From the NCBI GenBank assembly GCA_945897785.1, contig CAMDGD010000003.1:23045-87044 (forward strand): 64,000 bases of DNA, written 5' to 3'. Under the pieces are notes generated by a model. The model was not told where the DNA came from and did no database searches. It was given only the letters and a program-made list of their open reading frames with translations. The stretch's first letter is position 1, and every line of letters begins with the position of its first letter. Positions 8,753 through 17,797 of this stretch are shown piece after piece. The position numbers and the translations under genes were made by a program. Source of the DNA: Paludibacter jiangxiensis. GTDB lineage: Bacteria > Bacteroidota > Bacteroidia > Bacteroidales > Paludibacteraceae.

Positions 8753-9448
8753 ATGGCTGTAATTTTAAGCATCGAAACCTCCACCTCTGTTTGCTCTGTT
8801 GCCTTATCGAAAGACGGCGATTGCTTGGTCGAAAAAACTCATTACGATGGACCATCGCACGCGACAAAATTACCCGTTTTTATTAAAGAAATGCTCGATT
8901 TTGCCGCAGTTAAAAACTTAAGTCCGGATGCAATAGCCGTTAGTTGCGGACCTGGTTCTTATACTGGTTTGCGGATTGGTGTTTCTACAGCTAAAGGCTT
9001 GTGTTTTGGTTATGACATACCCCTAATTGCCATCAATACACTCCAAATAATGGCGTCAACAGTAATTCAAAACCAACAAGTGGATGCAAACACAATACTT
9101 TGTCCCATGATTGATGCCCGAAGAATGGAAGTATATACTGCTTTTTTCAATAATCAACTTGAAACAGTACGAAAAACTTCGGCCGATATTATTGAAGAAA
9201 ACAGCTACGATGAGCAATTAAACAAGCAAACCGTATTATTTTTTGGTAATGGAGCCGAAAAATGCAAAACCACACTTAAGCACTCAAATGCAGTATTTTT
9301 AAACGATATACATCCTATCGCAAAAAATATGATTACCTTAGCCGAAGCATCTTTCAAAACAAAAATATTTGAAGATGTGGCATATTTTGAACCCTTCTAC
9401 TTAAAAGAATTTGTGGCTACCACAGCTAAAGAGAAGTTGAAAAATTAA
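8753..9448 (+). CDS. tsaB: tRNA t6A37 threonylcarbamoyladenosine biosynthesis protein TsaB
   Basis: 231 aa. It resembles TsaD in an ASKHA fold: SIETSTSVCSVAL at the N-terminus and VSCGPGSYTGLRIGVSTAKGL (about 62-82) are the characteristic TsaB motifs. TsaB scaffolds TsaD and TsaE for t6A modification of ANN-decoding tRNAs. It is divergent from yicC and followed by the DUF4290 gene after about 70 bp. Confidence 0.93.
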   Translation: MAVILSIETSTSVCSVALSKDGDCLVEKTHYDGPSHATKLPVFIKEMLDFAAVKNLSPDAIAVSCGPGSYTGLRIGVSTAKGLCFGYDIPLIAINTLQIMASTVIQNQQVDANTILCPMIDARRMEVYTAFFNNQLETVRKTSADIIEENSYDEQLNKQTVLFFGNGAEKCKTTLKHSNAVFLNDIHPIAKNMITLAEASFKTKIFEDVAYFEPFYLKEFVATTAKEKLKN

Positions 9449-9515
9449 CAGTTATAAATTAAAAAAAAGTCCTTTGTGTTTATAGTAGCACAGGGACAAA
9501 TTGGCAAATTATTTT

Positions 9516-10139
9516 ATGGAATATTCAAAAAGAACTGATCTTATTCTACCGGAATACGGTCGCAATATTCAACAAATGGTTGATCACTGTGTATGCATTG
9601 AAGACCGTGAAGCACGCACGCAATGTGCGCAAACCATTATCAATATAATGGGCAATATGTTTCCTTACCTTCGAGATGTAAACGACTTTAAACACAAGCT
9701 TTGGGATCACTTAGCAATAATGTCTGATTTTAAACTCGATATTGACTATCCGTACGAAGTGTACAAGAAAGAGAACCTTCAAAGCAAACCGGATCACATT
9801 CCCTACAAAAATTCCCGTATAAAATACATGCATTATGGCCGTACGCTTGAACAAATGATAGAAAGAGCCATCGATTATCCGGAGGGAGAAGAAAAAAATC
9901 AGCTACTATTACTGATAGCCAACCACATGAAAAAATGTTTTCTTACTTGGAACAAAGAATCGGTTAGCGATGAAAAAATCTTTAAAGACCTAAACGAACT
10001 ATCTAACGGAAAGCTCAATTTAAATCAAGACCTGCTAAAACTGATTGAATCGAAAGATATTTTGAGTCGTAACAAACCCAAAAACAACAAAACAAACAGC
10101 AACAATACAAATAACAAAAAAAACAACGGAAGAAAGTAA
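9516..10139 (+). CDS. DUF4290 family protein
   Basis: 207 aa from the ATG at 9516; a TTG 15 bp upstream is also in frame but less likely. The N-terminal 150 residues (MEYSKRTDLILPEYGRNIQQ; LWDHLAIMSDF; MHYGRTLEQMIERA) match the DUF4290 family, found in Bacteroidota and of unknown function. The last 25 residues are an Asn/Lys-rich low-complexity tail (KNNKTNSNNTNNKKNN). No signal peptide or membrane segment is visible. It lies between tsaB and murA, reading the same way. Confidence 0.8.
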   Translation: MEYSKRTDLILPEYGRNIQQMVDHCVCIEDREARTQCAQTIINIMGNMFPYLRDVNDFKHKLWDHLAIMSDFKLDIDYPYEVYKKENLQSKPDHIPYKNSRIKYMHYGRTLEQMIERAIDYPEGEEKNQLLLLIANHMKKCFLTWNKESVSDEKIFKDLNELSNGKLNLNQDLLKLIESKDILSRNKPKNNKTNSNNTNNKKNNGRK

Positions 10140-10192
10140 TTCATCGTGCCAACTTGCCAATGAATTTTCATTTTTCATTATATAATTAAAGA

Positions 10193-11500
10193 ATGGCATC
10201 ATTTGTAATCGAAGGCGGACAACGCTTACAAGGAGAAATCAAGGTTCAAGGAGCAAAAAATGAAGTGCTTCAAATTATATGTGCTACCCTACTTAGCGAC
10301 GAAGCTATCACGGTAGAAAACATTCCCGATATTTTGGATGTAAACAACCTTATTCAACTTTTGCGGGATATGGGTGTTACTGTAACTAAACTAAACGACA
10401 ACGACTATATCTTTCAAGCCAAAAAGGTAAATCTGGATTACCTGAATAGTGCAGATTTTTTCAAAAAAAGCGCTGCTTTGCGTGGCTCGGTTATGATAGT
10501 TGGTCCACTTGTGGCTCGCTTCGGACAAGCCATTATTCCTAAACCGGGAGGCGATAAAATTGGTCGCCGACGGTTGGATACACACTTTGAAGGCATACAA
10601 AAACTGGGTGCTACCTTTACCTACAATCCTGATAAACAACGATACGATATTAAAGCCAACAAGCTGAAAGGGTGTTATATGTTATTGGATGAAGCATCTG
10701 TAACGGGAACTGCCAATATTGTAATGGCAGCAGTGCTTGCCGAAGGAACAACGACCATTTACAATGCCGCTTGCGAACCTTACTTACAACAACTTTGCAA
10801 GATGCTTAACTCCATGGGATCCAACATTTCCGGGATTGGCTCAAACTTAATTACTATAGAAGGGGTAACAACCTTAGGCGGATGCAAACACCGCATTTTG
10901 CCTGATATGATTGAAGTAGGTTCGTTTATTGGTTTAGCAGCCATGACGGGATCCGAAATTACCATAAAAAATGTTGGGTACGAACACTTGGGTGTTATTC
11001 CACAAAGCTTTAAGCGCTTAGGTATACAAATGGAACTTAAAGGCGACGATTTGTTTATCCCACAACAAGATTCGTACACCATCGAAAGTTTTATCGACGG
11101 GTCCATAATGACCATTGCCGATGCCCCTTGGCCGGGATTAACCCCTGACTTATTAAGCGTATTGCTGGTTACCGCTACAAAAGCCAAAGGCAGTGTGCTT
11201 ATACACCAGAAAATGTTTGAAAGTCGCCTTTTCTTTGTCGATAAACTCATTGACATGGGCGCCCAAATTATACTCTGCGACCCACACCGCTGTACAGTTA
11301 TCGGGTTGGGCGATCAGTTTAAACTACGGCCTGCCAAAATGAGTTCTCCGGATATCAGAGCGGGTATAGCCCTACTTATTGCAGCCCTTTGTGCCGACGG
11401 TACTTCTACCATCGAAAACATAGAACAAATAGATCGCGGCTATCAAGATATAGATAAGCGCTTACAAGGCTTAGGAGCTAAAATTGTGCGGAAAGAATAA
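10193..11500 (+). CDS. murA: UDP-N-acetylglucosamine 1-carboxyvinyltransferase, Cys-to-Asp form
   Basis: 435 aa. It transfers enolpyruvate from PEP to UDP-GlcNAc, the first committed step of peptidoglycan synthesis. The fold signature runs from GGQRLQGEIKVQGAKNE to RGYQDIDKRLQGLGA at the C-terminus. The catalytic loop, usually containing Cys115, reads KPGGDKIGRRR, so position 121 is Asp. In other MurA enzymes a Cys-to-Asp change keeps activity and removes the residue that fosfomycin alkylates, so intrinsic fosfomycin insensitivity is expected. Confidence 0.93.
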   Translation: MASFVIEGGQRLQGEIKVQGAKNEVLQIICATLLSDEAITVENIPDILDVNNLIQLLRDMGVTVTKLNDNDYIFQAKKVNLDYLNSADFFKKSAALRGSVMIVGPLVARFGQAIIPKPGGDKIGRRRLDTHFEGIQKLGATFTYNPDKQRYDIKANKLKGCYMLLDEASVTGTANIVMAAVLAEGTTTIYNAACEPYLQQLCKMLNSMGSNISGIGSNLITIEGVTTLGGCKHRILPDMIEVGSFIGLAAMTGSEITIKNVGYEHLGVIPQSFKRLGIQMELKGDDLFIPQQDSYTIESFIDGSIMTIADAPWPGLTPDLLSVLLVTATKAKGSVLIHQKMFESRLFFVDKLIDMGAQIILCDPHRCTVIGLGDQFKLRPAKMSSPDIRAGIALLIAALCADGTSTIENIEQIDRGYQDIDKRLQGLGAKIVRKE

Positions 11501-11534
11501 TAACTTTACATAACCATTTTAAAAACTAAAGATT

Positions 11535-12056
11535 ATGAAGATTAACAAAAATGTAGAAGAGATTCTCAACAAACAAATAACTGCTGAATTATGGTCGGCT
11601 TATTTGTATCTATCTATGTCAGCTTGGTGCGAAACCAAAGGATTAAAGGGTTTTGCAAATTGGATGCGTATTCAGTTTCAGGAAGAAACAACACATGCAC
11701 TTAAAATTTATGATTATGTATTAAGTCGTTCAGGTGAAATAAAACTAGCACCAATAACTGAAGTAGAAAATTCATGGAATAATCTGTTACATGTTTTTGA
11801 AGAAACATACAAACACGAATGTTTAGTAACGGATATGATAGCCAAATGTTATGAAGTAGCGGTATCTGAGAAAGACCACGCTACAGCATCTATGCTTCAA
11901 TGGTTTATTAACGAACAAACAGAAGAAGAAAGCAATGTCTTGGAGATAATTGACCAACTGAAACTTGTAGGCGAAAAAGGCGAAGGTATTTACCTTCTTG
12001 ACAAAGAATTAGCCACACGCGTTTTTGTTGACGCTACACAAAATGGGGCTAACTAA
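11535..12056 (+). CDS. ftnA: Non-heme ferritin
   Basis: 173 aa four-helix ferritin that oxidises and stores iron. The ferroxidase ligands are visible at Glu18, Glu51, His54 (the EETTH motif), Glu95, Gln128 and Glu131, in the positions of bacterial FtnA. It lacks a haem-ligand Met in the bacterioferritin position and is too long for a Dps protein. It stands 34 bp after murA and ends before a bidirectional terminator shared with the convergent cca gene. Confidence 0.92.
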   Translation: MKINKNVEEILNKQITAELWSAYLYLSMSAWCETKGLKGFANWMRIQFQEETTHALKIYDYVLSRSGEIKLAPITEVENSWNNLLHVFEETYKHECLVTDMIAKCYEVAVSEKDHATASMLQWFINEQTEEESNVLEIIDQLKLVGEKGEGIYLLDKELATRVFVDATQNGAN

Positions 12057-12173
12057 TAGGTTTCTTTGTTGGCTAAGGCTTTTCTGCAACGCGCTCAATA
12101 CCATTAAGTTGAGATAATTATTTATCTGCATATTTGCTTCTAGATAGAATACCCAAATTATAAAATGAAGAAT

Positions 12174-12209
12174 AAAAAAATCCGTCTGTTAAAGCAGACG
12201 GATTTTTTT
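12174..12209. terminator. Bidirectional terminator between ferritin and cca
   Basis: TCCGTCTG (12181-12188) pairs perfectly with CAGACGGA (12195-12202) around a 6-nt loop. The stem is preceded by seven A and followed by seven T, so it works for both converging genes. Confidence 0.9.
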
Positions 12210-12213
12210 GTCT

Positions 12214-13641
12214 TTACTCTTTTGTCTTGGCTCTTGACTCTATAAAAAAGCCCATTTCCCTAGCTTTCAACAACATAAAATTATAAGCTGCATCATAATC
12301 GTTAGGAATAACTCCGTCTAAAATTGCCTCTTTAATATGCGATTTAAGTTCGCCCACCTGCGCACAAGGGCTTAAATTAAAGGTTTGCATAATCAACTCG
12401 CCTGAGATAGGTGGTTGAAAATTACGCACACGGTCCTTCTCTTCAATAGCCTTTAGTTTAGTACGCACTAAGCTAAAATTAGCAAGGTACTTTTTCACTT
12501 TATCGGCATTTTTCGAGGTAATATCAGCTTCGCAAAGCATCATCAGCTTTTCTATATCATCACCGGCTTCAAACAATAAACGGCGTACGGCAGAATCGGT
12601 TATTTCATCTTCACTCAACACAATAGGTCGCATGTGCAATGAAACCATCTTTTGCACAAACTTCATTTTCTCATTCATAGGCAATTTCATCCGTCTAAAA
12701 ATTACCGGTATCATTTTTTCTCCAATAAAATTATGATTATGAAAAGTCCAACCCAAACGGCTATCATACTTTCTGGTTTTAGGCTTTCCAATATCGTGAA
12801 ATAAGGCAGCCCACCGCAACCACAAATCATCGGTGTGCTTGGCCAAATTATCCAGCACCGTTAGTGTGTGTCTAAAATTATCTTTATGCCCTCTACCCTC
12901 TTTTGTTTCAACACCCTTTAATGCATATAACTCCGGAATAATAAGCTTCAATAATCCGCAGGCTTCAAGTAATTCAAAACCAATGCTTGGAGTATCTACG
13001 AGCATCATCTTATTTAACTCATCTACAATTCTTTCTTTAGAAATTATTTCAATACGGTCTCTATTACGACTTATAGCATCAAAGGAATTTTCTTCAATAT
13101 AAAAGCCCAACTGAGCAGCAAAACGCACTGCTCGCATCATCCGTAATGGATCATCGCTAAAAGTAATATCCGGATTGAGAGGAGTACGTATAATTCTATT
13201 TTTTAAATCAGAAACGCCATTAAATGGATCGATTAATTCACCGTACCGTTCTTTGTTCAAACAAATAGCTAGTGCATTGATGGTAAAATCGCGCCGATTC
13301 TGATCATCCTCTAGCGAACCATCTTCAACAATAGGCTTTCTACTATCGCTACGATAGGATTCTTTTCTGGCACCAACAAATTCGATGTCCAAATCCTTAT
13401 ACTTTACTTGAGCCGTACCATAATTTTTAAACACAGCCAAGTGGGTGTGCTTACCTAATTGCTCTGCTACGGCAGATGCTAACTCAATACCGCTACCAAC
13501 AACAACAATATCAATATCTTTAGATACTCTTGTTAATAATATATCGCGCACAAAACCACCTATAACAAAACAGGATTGATGTTTTGCATCAGCAATAGTA
13601 GAAATCACTTTAAAAACGGGATTTTGAAGAAATGCTTTCAT
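12214..13641 (-). CDS. cca: CCA-adding/tRNA nucleotidyltransferase with HD domain
   Basis: 475 aa. The class II nucleotidyltransferase head carries GGFVRD (28-33) and the metal-binding DID of SKDIDIVV (42-44), followed by RRDFTINALAI and RMMRAVRFAAQLGF. An HD-type domain follows (RWAALFHDIGKPKTR, HNHNFIGE). It completes or repairs tRNA 3' CCA ends, or adds part of them. The last codons (ESRAKTKE) come from a dispersed CAAAGACAAAAGA-type repeat that overlaps the gene end, so the native C-terminus may have been altered. It has a -7 box 20 bp upstream. Confidence 0.9.
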   Translation of the reverse strand: MKAFLQNPVFKVISTIADAKHQSCFVIGGFVRDILLTRVSKDIDIVVVGSGIELASAVAEQLGKHTHLAVFKNYGTAQVKYKDLDIEFVGARKESYRSDSRKPIVEDGSLEDDQNRRDFTINALAICLNKERYGELIDPFNGVSDLKNRIIRTPLNPDITFSDDPLRMMRAVRFAAQLGFYIEENSFDAISRNRDRIEIISKERIVDELNKMMLVDTPSIGFELLEACGLLKLIIPELYALKGVETKEGRGHKDNFRHTLTVLDNLAKHTDDLWLRWAALFHDIGKPKTRKYDSRLGWTFHNHNFIGEKMIPVIFRRMKLPMNEKMKFVQKMVSLHMRPIVLSEDEITDSAVRRLLFEAGDDIEKLMMLCEADITSKNADKVKKYLANFSLVRTKLKAIEEKDRVRNFQPPISGELIMQTFNLSPCAQVGELKSHIKEAILDGVIPNDYDAAYNFMLLKAREMGFFIESRAKTKE

Positions 13642-13660
13642 GAAAAAAACAATAATTACA

Positions 13661-13668
13661 CAAAGGTA
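13661..13668 (-). promoter_or_regulatory. -7 box for cca
   Basis: Leftward reading gives TACCTTTG, an exact TAnnTTTG match 20 bp before the start codon. Confidence 0.5.
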
Positions 13669-13773
13669 TAGCTTTTAAGCCAATAAACCGAAAGAGCCCA
13701 TGTTGAAAAAAATATAGCTATTTCATTTTTTTCATCAACGAAAAATGCGTATTTTGCATCTAATAAAAATCAA

Positions 13774-14658
13774 ATGGTGATGAAAATTAACTTACTGATA
13801 CTCTTAATTATAACGGGTATTGCATATGGATGTGGGCCAAGAAAACTTAGTGAAAAAGAATTGGCCGAGATTCATTTACAAAAAACTGACAGCCTGTTTA
13901 ACAAAGAGGCATATAATGCAGCAAAACTGCATATAGAGAGCATTCACACACAATACCCCAAAGAAATTGCCGTACGCAAAAAAGCCAATAGCATTTTATA
14001 TAGTATCGAACTAATTGAATACAAAAGAAATTTGATTTATGCCGACAGTGTAATAAGAATTAAACAAAAAGAGTTGGATTCGATAACCAAAATTTTTCGT
14101 TTTGAAAAAAACAACCAATACCAAACTATTGGAAATTATGTATATAAACACCAGATAACGGAGTACAACCCCACCGGTACATACATAAAAGCCTTTGTTG
14201 ATGAAAATGGTTTGTTTTACTTATCCAGCCATTACTGTGGGACTTATCCAATTAACCATTTCGTTACCCGTTTTAATATAAAAGATGTGTATGCCGAAAC
14301 AGATACCGTAACACAAGAAGGCTTTAACCATAGCTTTACCGACAACGACAAGTACTTTGAACGGGTAATATACAAAAGTGAAGCAAACAAAGATATTGGC
14401 ACACTAATACAACAAAATAGTGGCAAGACAATTGTTGTAACACTTCAAGGAAAAAAAAAGAAATATACTTTTTGGCTAAGTACAAACGAGAAAAAAGCGA
14501 TTACTGAAGCCTACAATTTAGCTGTTGTACTTGGTGATTTTAAAAATTTGGAGCGAATTATTGATGTTTCTAAAAAGAAAATTATATTTTTGGAGAATAT
14601 TATACAGACAGACCTAAAAAAAGATACAACACAAAAAACAAAAAAACCTCTAAAATAA
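13774..14658 (+). CDS. Putative lipoprotein of unknown function
   Basis: 294 aa. The hydrophobic N-terminus ends in GIAYGC (lipobox, Cys about residue 20), so a membrane-anchored lipoprotein is predicted. A second ATG six bases downstream (13780) is an equally good start. After the anchor comes a charged helical stretch (about 30-110) that looks coiled-coil. The rest is mixed alpha/beta with no family I recognise, and the C-terminus is Lys/Thr-rich. The exported thioredoxin-like gene starts 6 bp after the stop, so the two are probably co-expressed at the envelope. Confidence 0.6.
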   Translation: MVMKINLLILLIITGIAYGCGPRKLSEKELAEIHLQKTDSLFNKEAYNAAKLHIESIHTQYPKEIAVRKKANSILYSIELIEYKRNLIYADSVIRIKQKELDSITKIFRFEKNNQYQTIGNYVYKHQITEYNPTGTYIKAFVDENGLFYLSSHYCGTYPINHFVTRFNIKDVYAETDTVTQEGFNHSFTDNDKYFERVIYKSEANKDIGTLIQQNSGKTIVVTLQGKKKKYTFWLSTNEKKAITEAYNLAVVLGDFKNLERIIDVSKKKIIFLENIIQTDLKKDTTQKTKKPLK

Positions 14659-14664
14659 ACACTA

Positions 14665-15123
14665 ATGAAAAAAAACACCTCATTAACACTTGTATTTCTA
14701 TTTATTGTCAGTTTTGTTTATAGTCAAACAGTAAAACATGATGAATTAGAAAAACTAAACAAAGTAAAATTTACCAATAAGGTTTGGGATTACGATAAAA
14801 GCAAAAAATTCAAATACAAGGGAACTCAACCAATAATCATCGATTTCTATGCAACTTGGTGTGTGCCTTGCAAAGCAATTTACCCATCGCTAGTAGAACT
14901 ACAAAAAGAATACGGAGACAAGATAACTATCTATCAAATTAATGTTGATAAAGAACCCGAAATTACCGAAAAGTTTAAAATTCAAAACATTCCGGCCTTA
15001 GTCTTTATAAGTGATTCAAAAGATTACAGTATTATTGTTGGAAAAAAGACGAAAGATCAACTTAAACAGCTTATTGATAACAAATTTTTTGGTGCTCCTC
15101 TTCCGGAAACAACTGCAAAATAA
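14665..15123 (+). CDS. Exported thioredoxin-like protein
   Basis: 152 aa. An N-terminal signal peptide (about 1-20, ending FVYSQ) precedes a thioredoxin fold with the active site WCVPC (Cys66 and Cys69) and the cis-proline loop NIPALVF. The signal peptide and WCxPC site suggest a periplasmic thiol-disulfide role (reductase, or a TlpA-like protein). It lies 6 bp after a lipoprotein gene, which may be its partner or substrate; that is inference. A hairpin terminator follows. Confidence 0.82.
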   Translation: MKKNTSLTLVFLFIVSFVYSQTVKHDELEKLNKVKFTNKVWDYDKSKKFKYKGTQPIIIDFYATWCVPCKAIYPSLVELQKEYGDKITIYQINVDKEPEITEKFKIQNIPALVFISDSKDYSIIVGKKTKDQLKQLIDNKFFGAPLPETTAK

Positions 15124-15150
15124 ATTTATTACAGACTAAGTACAATTTAT

Positions 15151-15188
15151 AAAAAGACACGCAATGTAGCATTGCATGTCTTTTTTTT
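15151..15188. terminator. Bidirectional terminator
   Basis: An interrupted stem AAGACA..GCAATG / CATTGC..TGTCTT with A5 on the left and T8 on the right lies between two convergent genes. Confidence 0.8.
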
Positions 15189-15197
15189 ATACCTTAC

Positions 15198-15761
15198 TTA
15201 TTGAAAAGGCCTTATCTTATCTGGATGATTGTAACGATCTATACAATCGCGGCAATTTTCCAAGGTATGGTTTTTATCAAAACAATGGTAAAAAGGTGCA
15301 TATTTAGGATGCATTTGTTTAAAGTCTTCATACTGCTCAAGAATTGCCGGTTTTGCATCCGGAGTAGGCAGAGGAATCAAGTTACCATTTAAGCTTTCGG
15401 CAATAAAATTATAATGCCCAACCAAAAAAGTGCCTTTATTTAAATATGCTTCTCCATTTTCAAAATAAAACAGCTTATCACCATCAACTTGCATCACATA
15501 CTGTCCGCTTCCATAGGAACGAAACAAGGTATTTTCGAGCATAAAGCCCCAAATCCGTTCGCATTTAATTCGATGATTTTTACCTGATTTTCGCGCTAAA
15601 ATTCTATACTTACCTGTAGCTGTATGTCTTATCTTTTTAAAAACATCGTATTTTATGCCTTGCTTATTCAAGTATTCTTCATACCCTCTAAAAACAGTTA
15701 CCGATTGGCTAAAAGCATACGAACCGATAAGAAAAATTAGCAAAAAAAACGACTTTTTCAT
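15198..15761 (-). CDS. Secreted protein of unknown function
   Basis: 187 aa with a clear signal peptide (MKKSFFLLIFLIGSYAFSQS). The mature part has alternating hydrophobic/polar strands (YRILARKSGKNHRIKCERIWGF; GQYVMQVDGDKLFYFENGEA) and a Cys/His-rich tail (HCFDKNHTLENCRDCIDRYNH) that could bind metal or form disulfides. I do not recognise the family. It is transcribed alone from a good promoter at 15878-15885 with a leader of about 110 nt, and it converges on the thioredoxin-like gene. Confidence 0.6.
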   Translation of the reverse strand: MKKSFFLLIFLIGSYAFSQSVTVFRGYEEYLNKQGIKYDVFKKIRHTATGKYRILARKSGKNHRIKCERIWGFMLENTLFRSYGSGQYVMQVDGDKLFYFENGEAYLNKGTFLVGHYNFIAESLNGNLIPLPTPDAKPAILEQYEDFKQMHPKYAPFYHCFDKNHTLENCRDCIDRYNHPDKIRPFQ

Positions 15762-15877
15762 GCGTAATTGGTTGATTAAGTATATACTATTTACAATGTA
15801 ATTATATAGTTAATAATTAGCTTCCTAATTAAAGTAAGAAGACGAAATTATTATATTCGCATTAGATAAAACTTGCC

Positions 15878-15885
15878 CAAAGATA
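15878..15885 (-). promoter_or_regulatory. -7 box for the secreted protein gene
   Basis: Leftward reading is TATCTTTG (exact TAnnTTTG). TTG triplets lie 17 and 21 bp further upstream, close to the expected -33 spacing. Confidence 0.55.
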
Positions 15886-15921
15886 TAATTTTCAATGTAA
15901 AACAAACAAAAAAAACAAAAC

Positions 15922-15957
15922 AAAAAAAACCGACAGGAAAACATGTCGGTTTTTTTT
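15922..15957 (-). terminator. Terminator of the rpsF-rpsR-rplI operon
   Basis: ACCGACA (15929-15935) pairs with TGTCGGT (15944-15950). The stem is flanked by eight A and eight T and lies 19 bp beyond the rplI stop codon. Confidence 0.85.
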
Positions 15958-15975
15958 AAAACTAGTTGAATAAAA

Positions 15976-16419
15976 TTACTCTGCCACTACATTTAACTCT
16001 ATTTCAACACTAACTTCTTTGTGTAATTTTAACATTGCTTTATAAGTACCCACTTCTTTAATGGAATCTTTGATAGTAATTAATTTACGATCAACTACAT
16101 GTCCAGCTTTTTCAATGGCCTCAGCAATTTGAATGGTAGTAACAGAACCAAATATTTTTCCGTTAGTACTAGCTTTTACACCTAAAGCAATGGTTAATCC
16201 TGTCAGTTTCTCGGCCAACGCAACTGCCTCAGCTTTGATTTTCTCAAGCTTATGAGCCCGTTGTCTTAAATCTTCTGCCAACATCTTTTTTGCTGATGAA
16301 GTAGCTAAAACAGCTTTCTTTTGTGGAATTAAAAAGTTACGGGCATAACCATCTTTTACAGTTACAACATCGTCTTTATATCCAACAAACTCTACATTTT
16401 CTTTTAATATAATTTCCAT
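15976..16419 (-). CDS. rplI: 50S ribosomal protein bL9
   Basis: 147 aa. The N-terminus MEIILKENVEFVGYKDDVVTVKDGYARNFLIP is the bL9 signature, with the long connecting helix and C-terminal domain following. It is last in the rpsF-rpsR-rplI operon, 15 bp after rpsR. A strong Shine-Dalgarno sequence, AAGGAGG (16425-16431), sits 5 bp before the start, which is notable in a phylum where such sites are often absent. Confidence 0.97.
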   Translation of the reverse strand: MEIILKENVEFVGYKDDVVTVKDGYARNFLIPQKKAVLATSSAKKMLAEDLRQRAHKLEKIKAEAVALAEKLTGLTIALGVKASTNGKIFGSVTTIQIAEAIEKAGHVVDRKLITIKDSIKEVGTYKAMLKLHKEVSVEIELNVVAE

Positions 16420-16434
16420 TTTTTCCTCCTTATT

Positions 16435-16707
16435 TTATTTCATCATATCGGTTACATAAGGAAGCAACGCCAGATGACGCGCTCTTTTAACTGCCTGGGC
16501 AACTTTGCGTTGAAACTTCAACGAAGTACCGGTAAGACGACGAGGAAGGATTTTACCTTGCTCATTCAAGAATTTTTTCAAGAACTCAGGGTCTTTGTAA
16601 TCGATATACTTAATACCGCTTTTCTCGAAACGACAATATTTTTTCTTTTTCACCTCAACAGAAGGAGGTGTTAAATAACGAATCTCAGAATTGTTTGCTA
16701 TTGCCAT
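16435..16707 (-). CDS. rpsR: 30S ribosomal protein bS18
   Basis: 90 aa. The core [28 protein letters not shown] and [21 protein letters not shown] are diagnostic of bS18. It lies between rpsF and rplI. Its Shine-Dalgarno AAGGAG (16717-16722) lies inside the rpsF 3' end, suggesting translational coupling. Confidence 0.97.
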   Translation of the reverse strand: MAIANNSEIRYLTPPSVEVKKKKYCRFEKSGIKYIDYKDPEFLKKFLNEQGKILPRRLTGTSLKFQRKVAQAVKRARHLALLPYVTDMMK

Positions 16708-16710
16708 AAT

Positions 16711-17067
16711 TTAGTTCTCCTTTACTACTGCTTTAGTTGATTTAACACTCATTCTTTTCGTTGCATACTCAACCGAATACTTATCCATTGCAAAGGTTAA
16801 GAAACGAATAACGCGCTCATCACGACGGTATTGCAGTTCTAACTTTTCTATTACAACCGGTTCTGCTTTGAATTGAAGCAAGGAGTAAAACGCACTTGAT
16901 TTTTTTTCGATAGGATACGCCATTTTTTTCATACCCCAATTTTCTTCATTCACGATCTCTGCACCCTCTTGAATAAGGAGATCTTTGAATTTTTGTACCG
17001 TCTCCTTCATCTGAGCTTCAGATAAAACGGGAGTTAAAATGAAAACGGTTTCATAGTTTTTCAACAT
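16711..17067 (-). CDS. rpsF: 30S ribosomal protein bS6
   Basis: 118 aa from the ATG at 17067; an in-frame GTG two codons upstream is less likely. [17 protein letters not shown], the [23 protein letters not shown] block and [13 protein letters not shown] are typical of bS6. It is first in the rpsF-rpsR-rplI operon. In several bacteria the S6:S18 pair binds its own leader, but I do not see the classical leader motif clearly here. Confidence 0.96.
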   Translation of the reverse strand: MLKNYETVFILTPVLSEAQMKETVQKFKDLLIQEGAEIVNEENWGMKKMAYPIEKKSSAFYSLLQFKAEPVVIEKLELQYRRDERVIRFLTFAMDKYSVEYATKRMSVKSTKAVVKEN

Positions 17068-17124
17068 AAACACTTAAAATTAAATTTGTTATTATTAATG
17101 CTTTTTATAACTAAAAGCGGGCTG

Positions 17125-17155
17125 CAAAGATAGAATTAATTTTATCAAATTACAA
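17125..17155 (-). promoter_or_regulatory. Promoter of the rpsF operon
   Basis: Leftward reading gives TTG (17155-17153), a 20-nt spacer, then TATCTTTG (17132-17125), matching both boxes of the Bacteroidota consensus. The start codon is about 58 bp downstream. Confidence 0.75.
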
Positions 17156-17215
17156 CAAGCTTTTGATATCAAAAATGATTTTTCATCAATTTTTCGTAAT
17201 ACAAGCTGAAAGAAG

Positions 17216-17223
17216 TATCTTTG
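17216..17223 (+). promoter_or_regulatory. -7 box for rimM
   Basis: TATCTTTG (exact TAnnTTTG) lies 21 bp before the rimM ATG, giving a leader of roughly 15-18 nt. It is divergent from the rpsF promoter. Confidence 0.6.
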
Positions 17224-17244
17224 AAGCGGCAAAAAAGCATTACA

Positions 17245-17781
17245 ATGATTACAAAAGAAGAAATACTTTCTGTAGGAAAAACGGGTAAACCACACGGCAT
17301 AAAAGGCGAACTGGCTTTTTATTTTTCATCGCATCACGTCATTCAAGAAGAAACACCCTATTACATATTCGAAATAGACGGACTGTTTGTCCCATTTTTC
17401 GTAGAATCATACCGTTCTAGAGGAAGCCTAACTGCCTTAATTAAATTAGATGGAATTGATAGTGATGCAATAGCCCGTTCGTTAAGCAATCAAACCATTT
17501 ATATACACCAAGAATTTGTAACTATATATGAAGATGATGCGTCTAACAGCAATGGGCTAATTGGGTTTACAGTTCACGATAACAAGGTTGGCAAATTAGG
17601 AGAAATAATCGAAATAGATGAAAGTACTAGCAACACCCTTTTTGTTGTTAAATACAAAAACACCTCTTTACTTATTCCGGCTACAGATGATTTTATTGAA
17701 CGCATGGATAAAGAAAAAAAGGAAATTCACATGCAATTACCTGAGGGTCTGACAGATTTGGACGCAGCTGAAGAAGTATAA
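17245..17781 (+). CDS. rimM: Ribosome maturation factor RimM
   Basis: 178 aa from the ATG at 17245. A TTG start at 17221 would overlap the promoter box, so it is rejected. The N-terminal VGKTGKPHGIKGELAFYF block and the C-terminal PRC-barrel with LLIPATDDFIERMDKEKKEI are family hallmarks. RimM assists 30S head assembly, and the gene sits divergently next to ribosomal protein genes. Confidence 0.93.
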   Translation: MITKEEILSVGKTGKPHGIKGELAFYFSSHHVIQEETPYYIFEIDGLFVPFFVESYRSRGSLTALIKLDGIDSDAIARSLSNQTIYIHQEFVTIYEDDASNSNGLIGFTVHDNKVGKLGEIIEIDESTSNTLFVVKYKNTSLLIPATDDFIERMDKEKKEIHMQLPEGLTDLDAAEEV

Positions 17782-17797
17782 TAAAAAGGCTCGGAAT

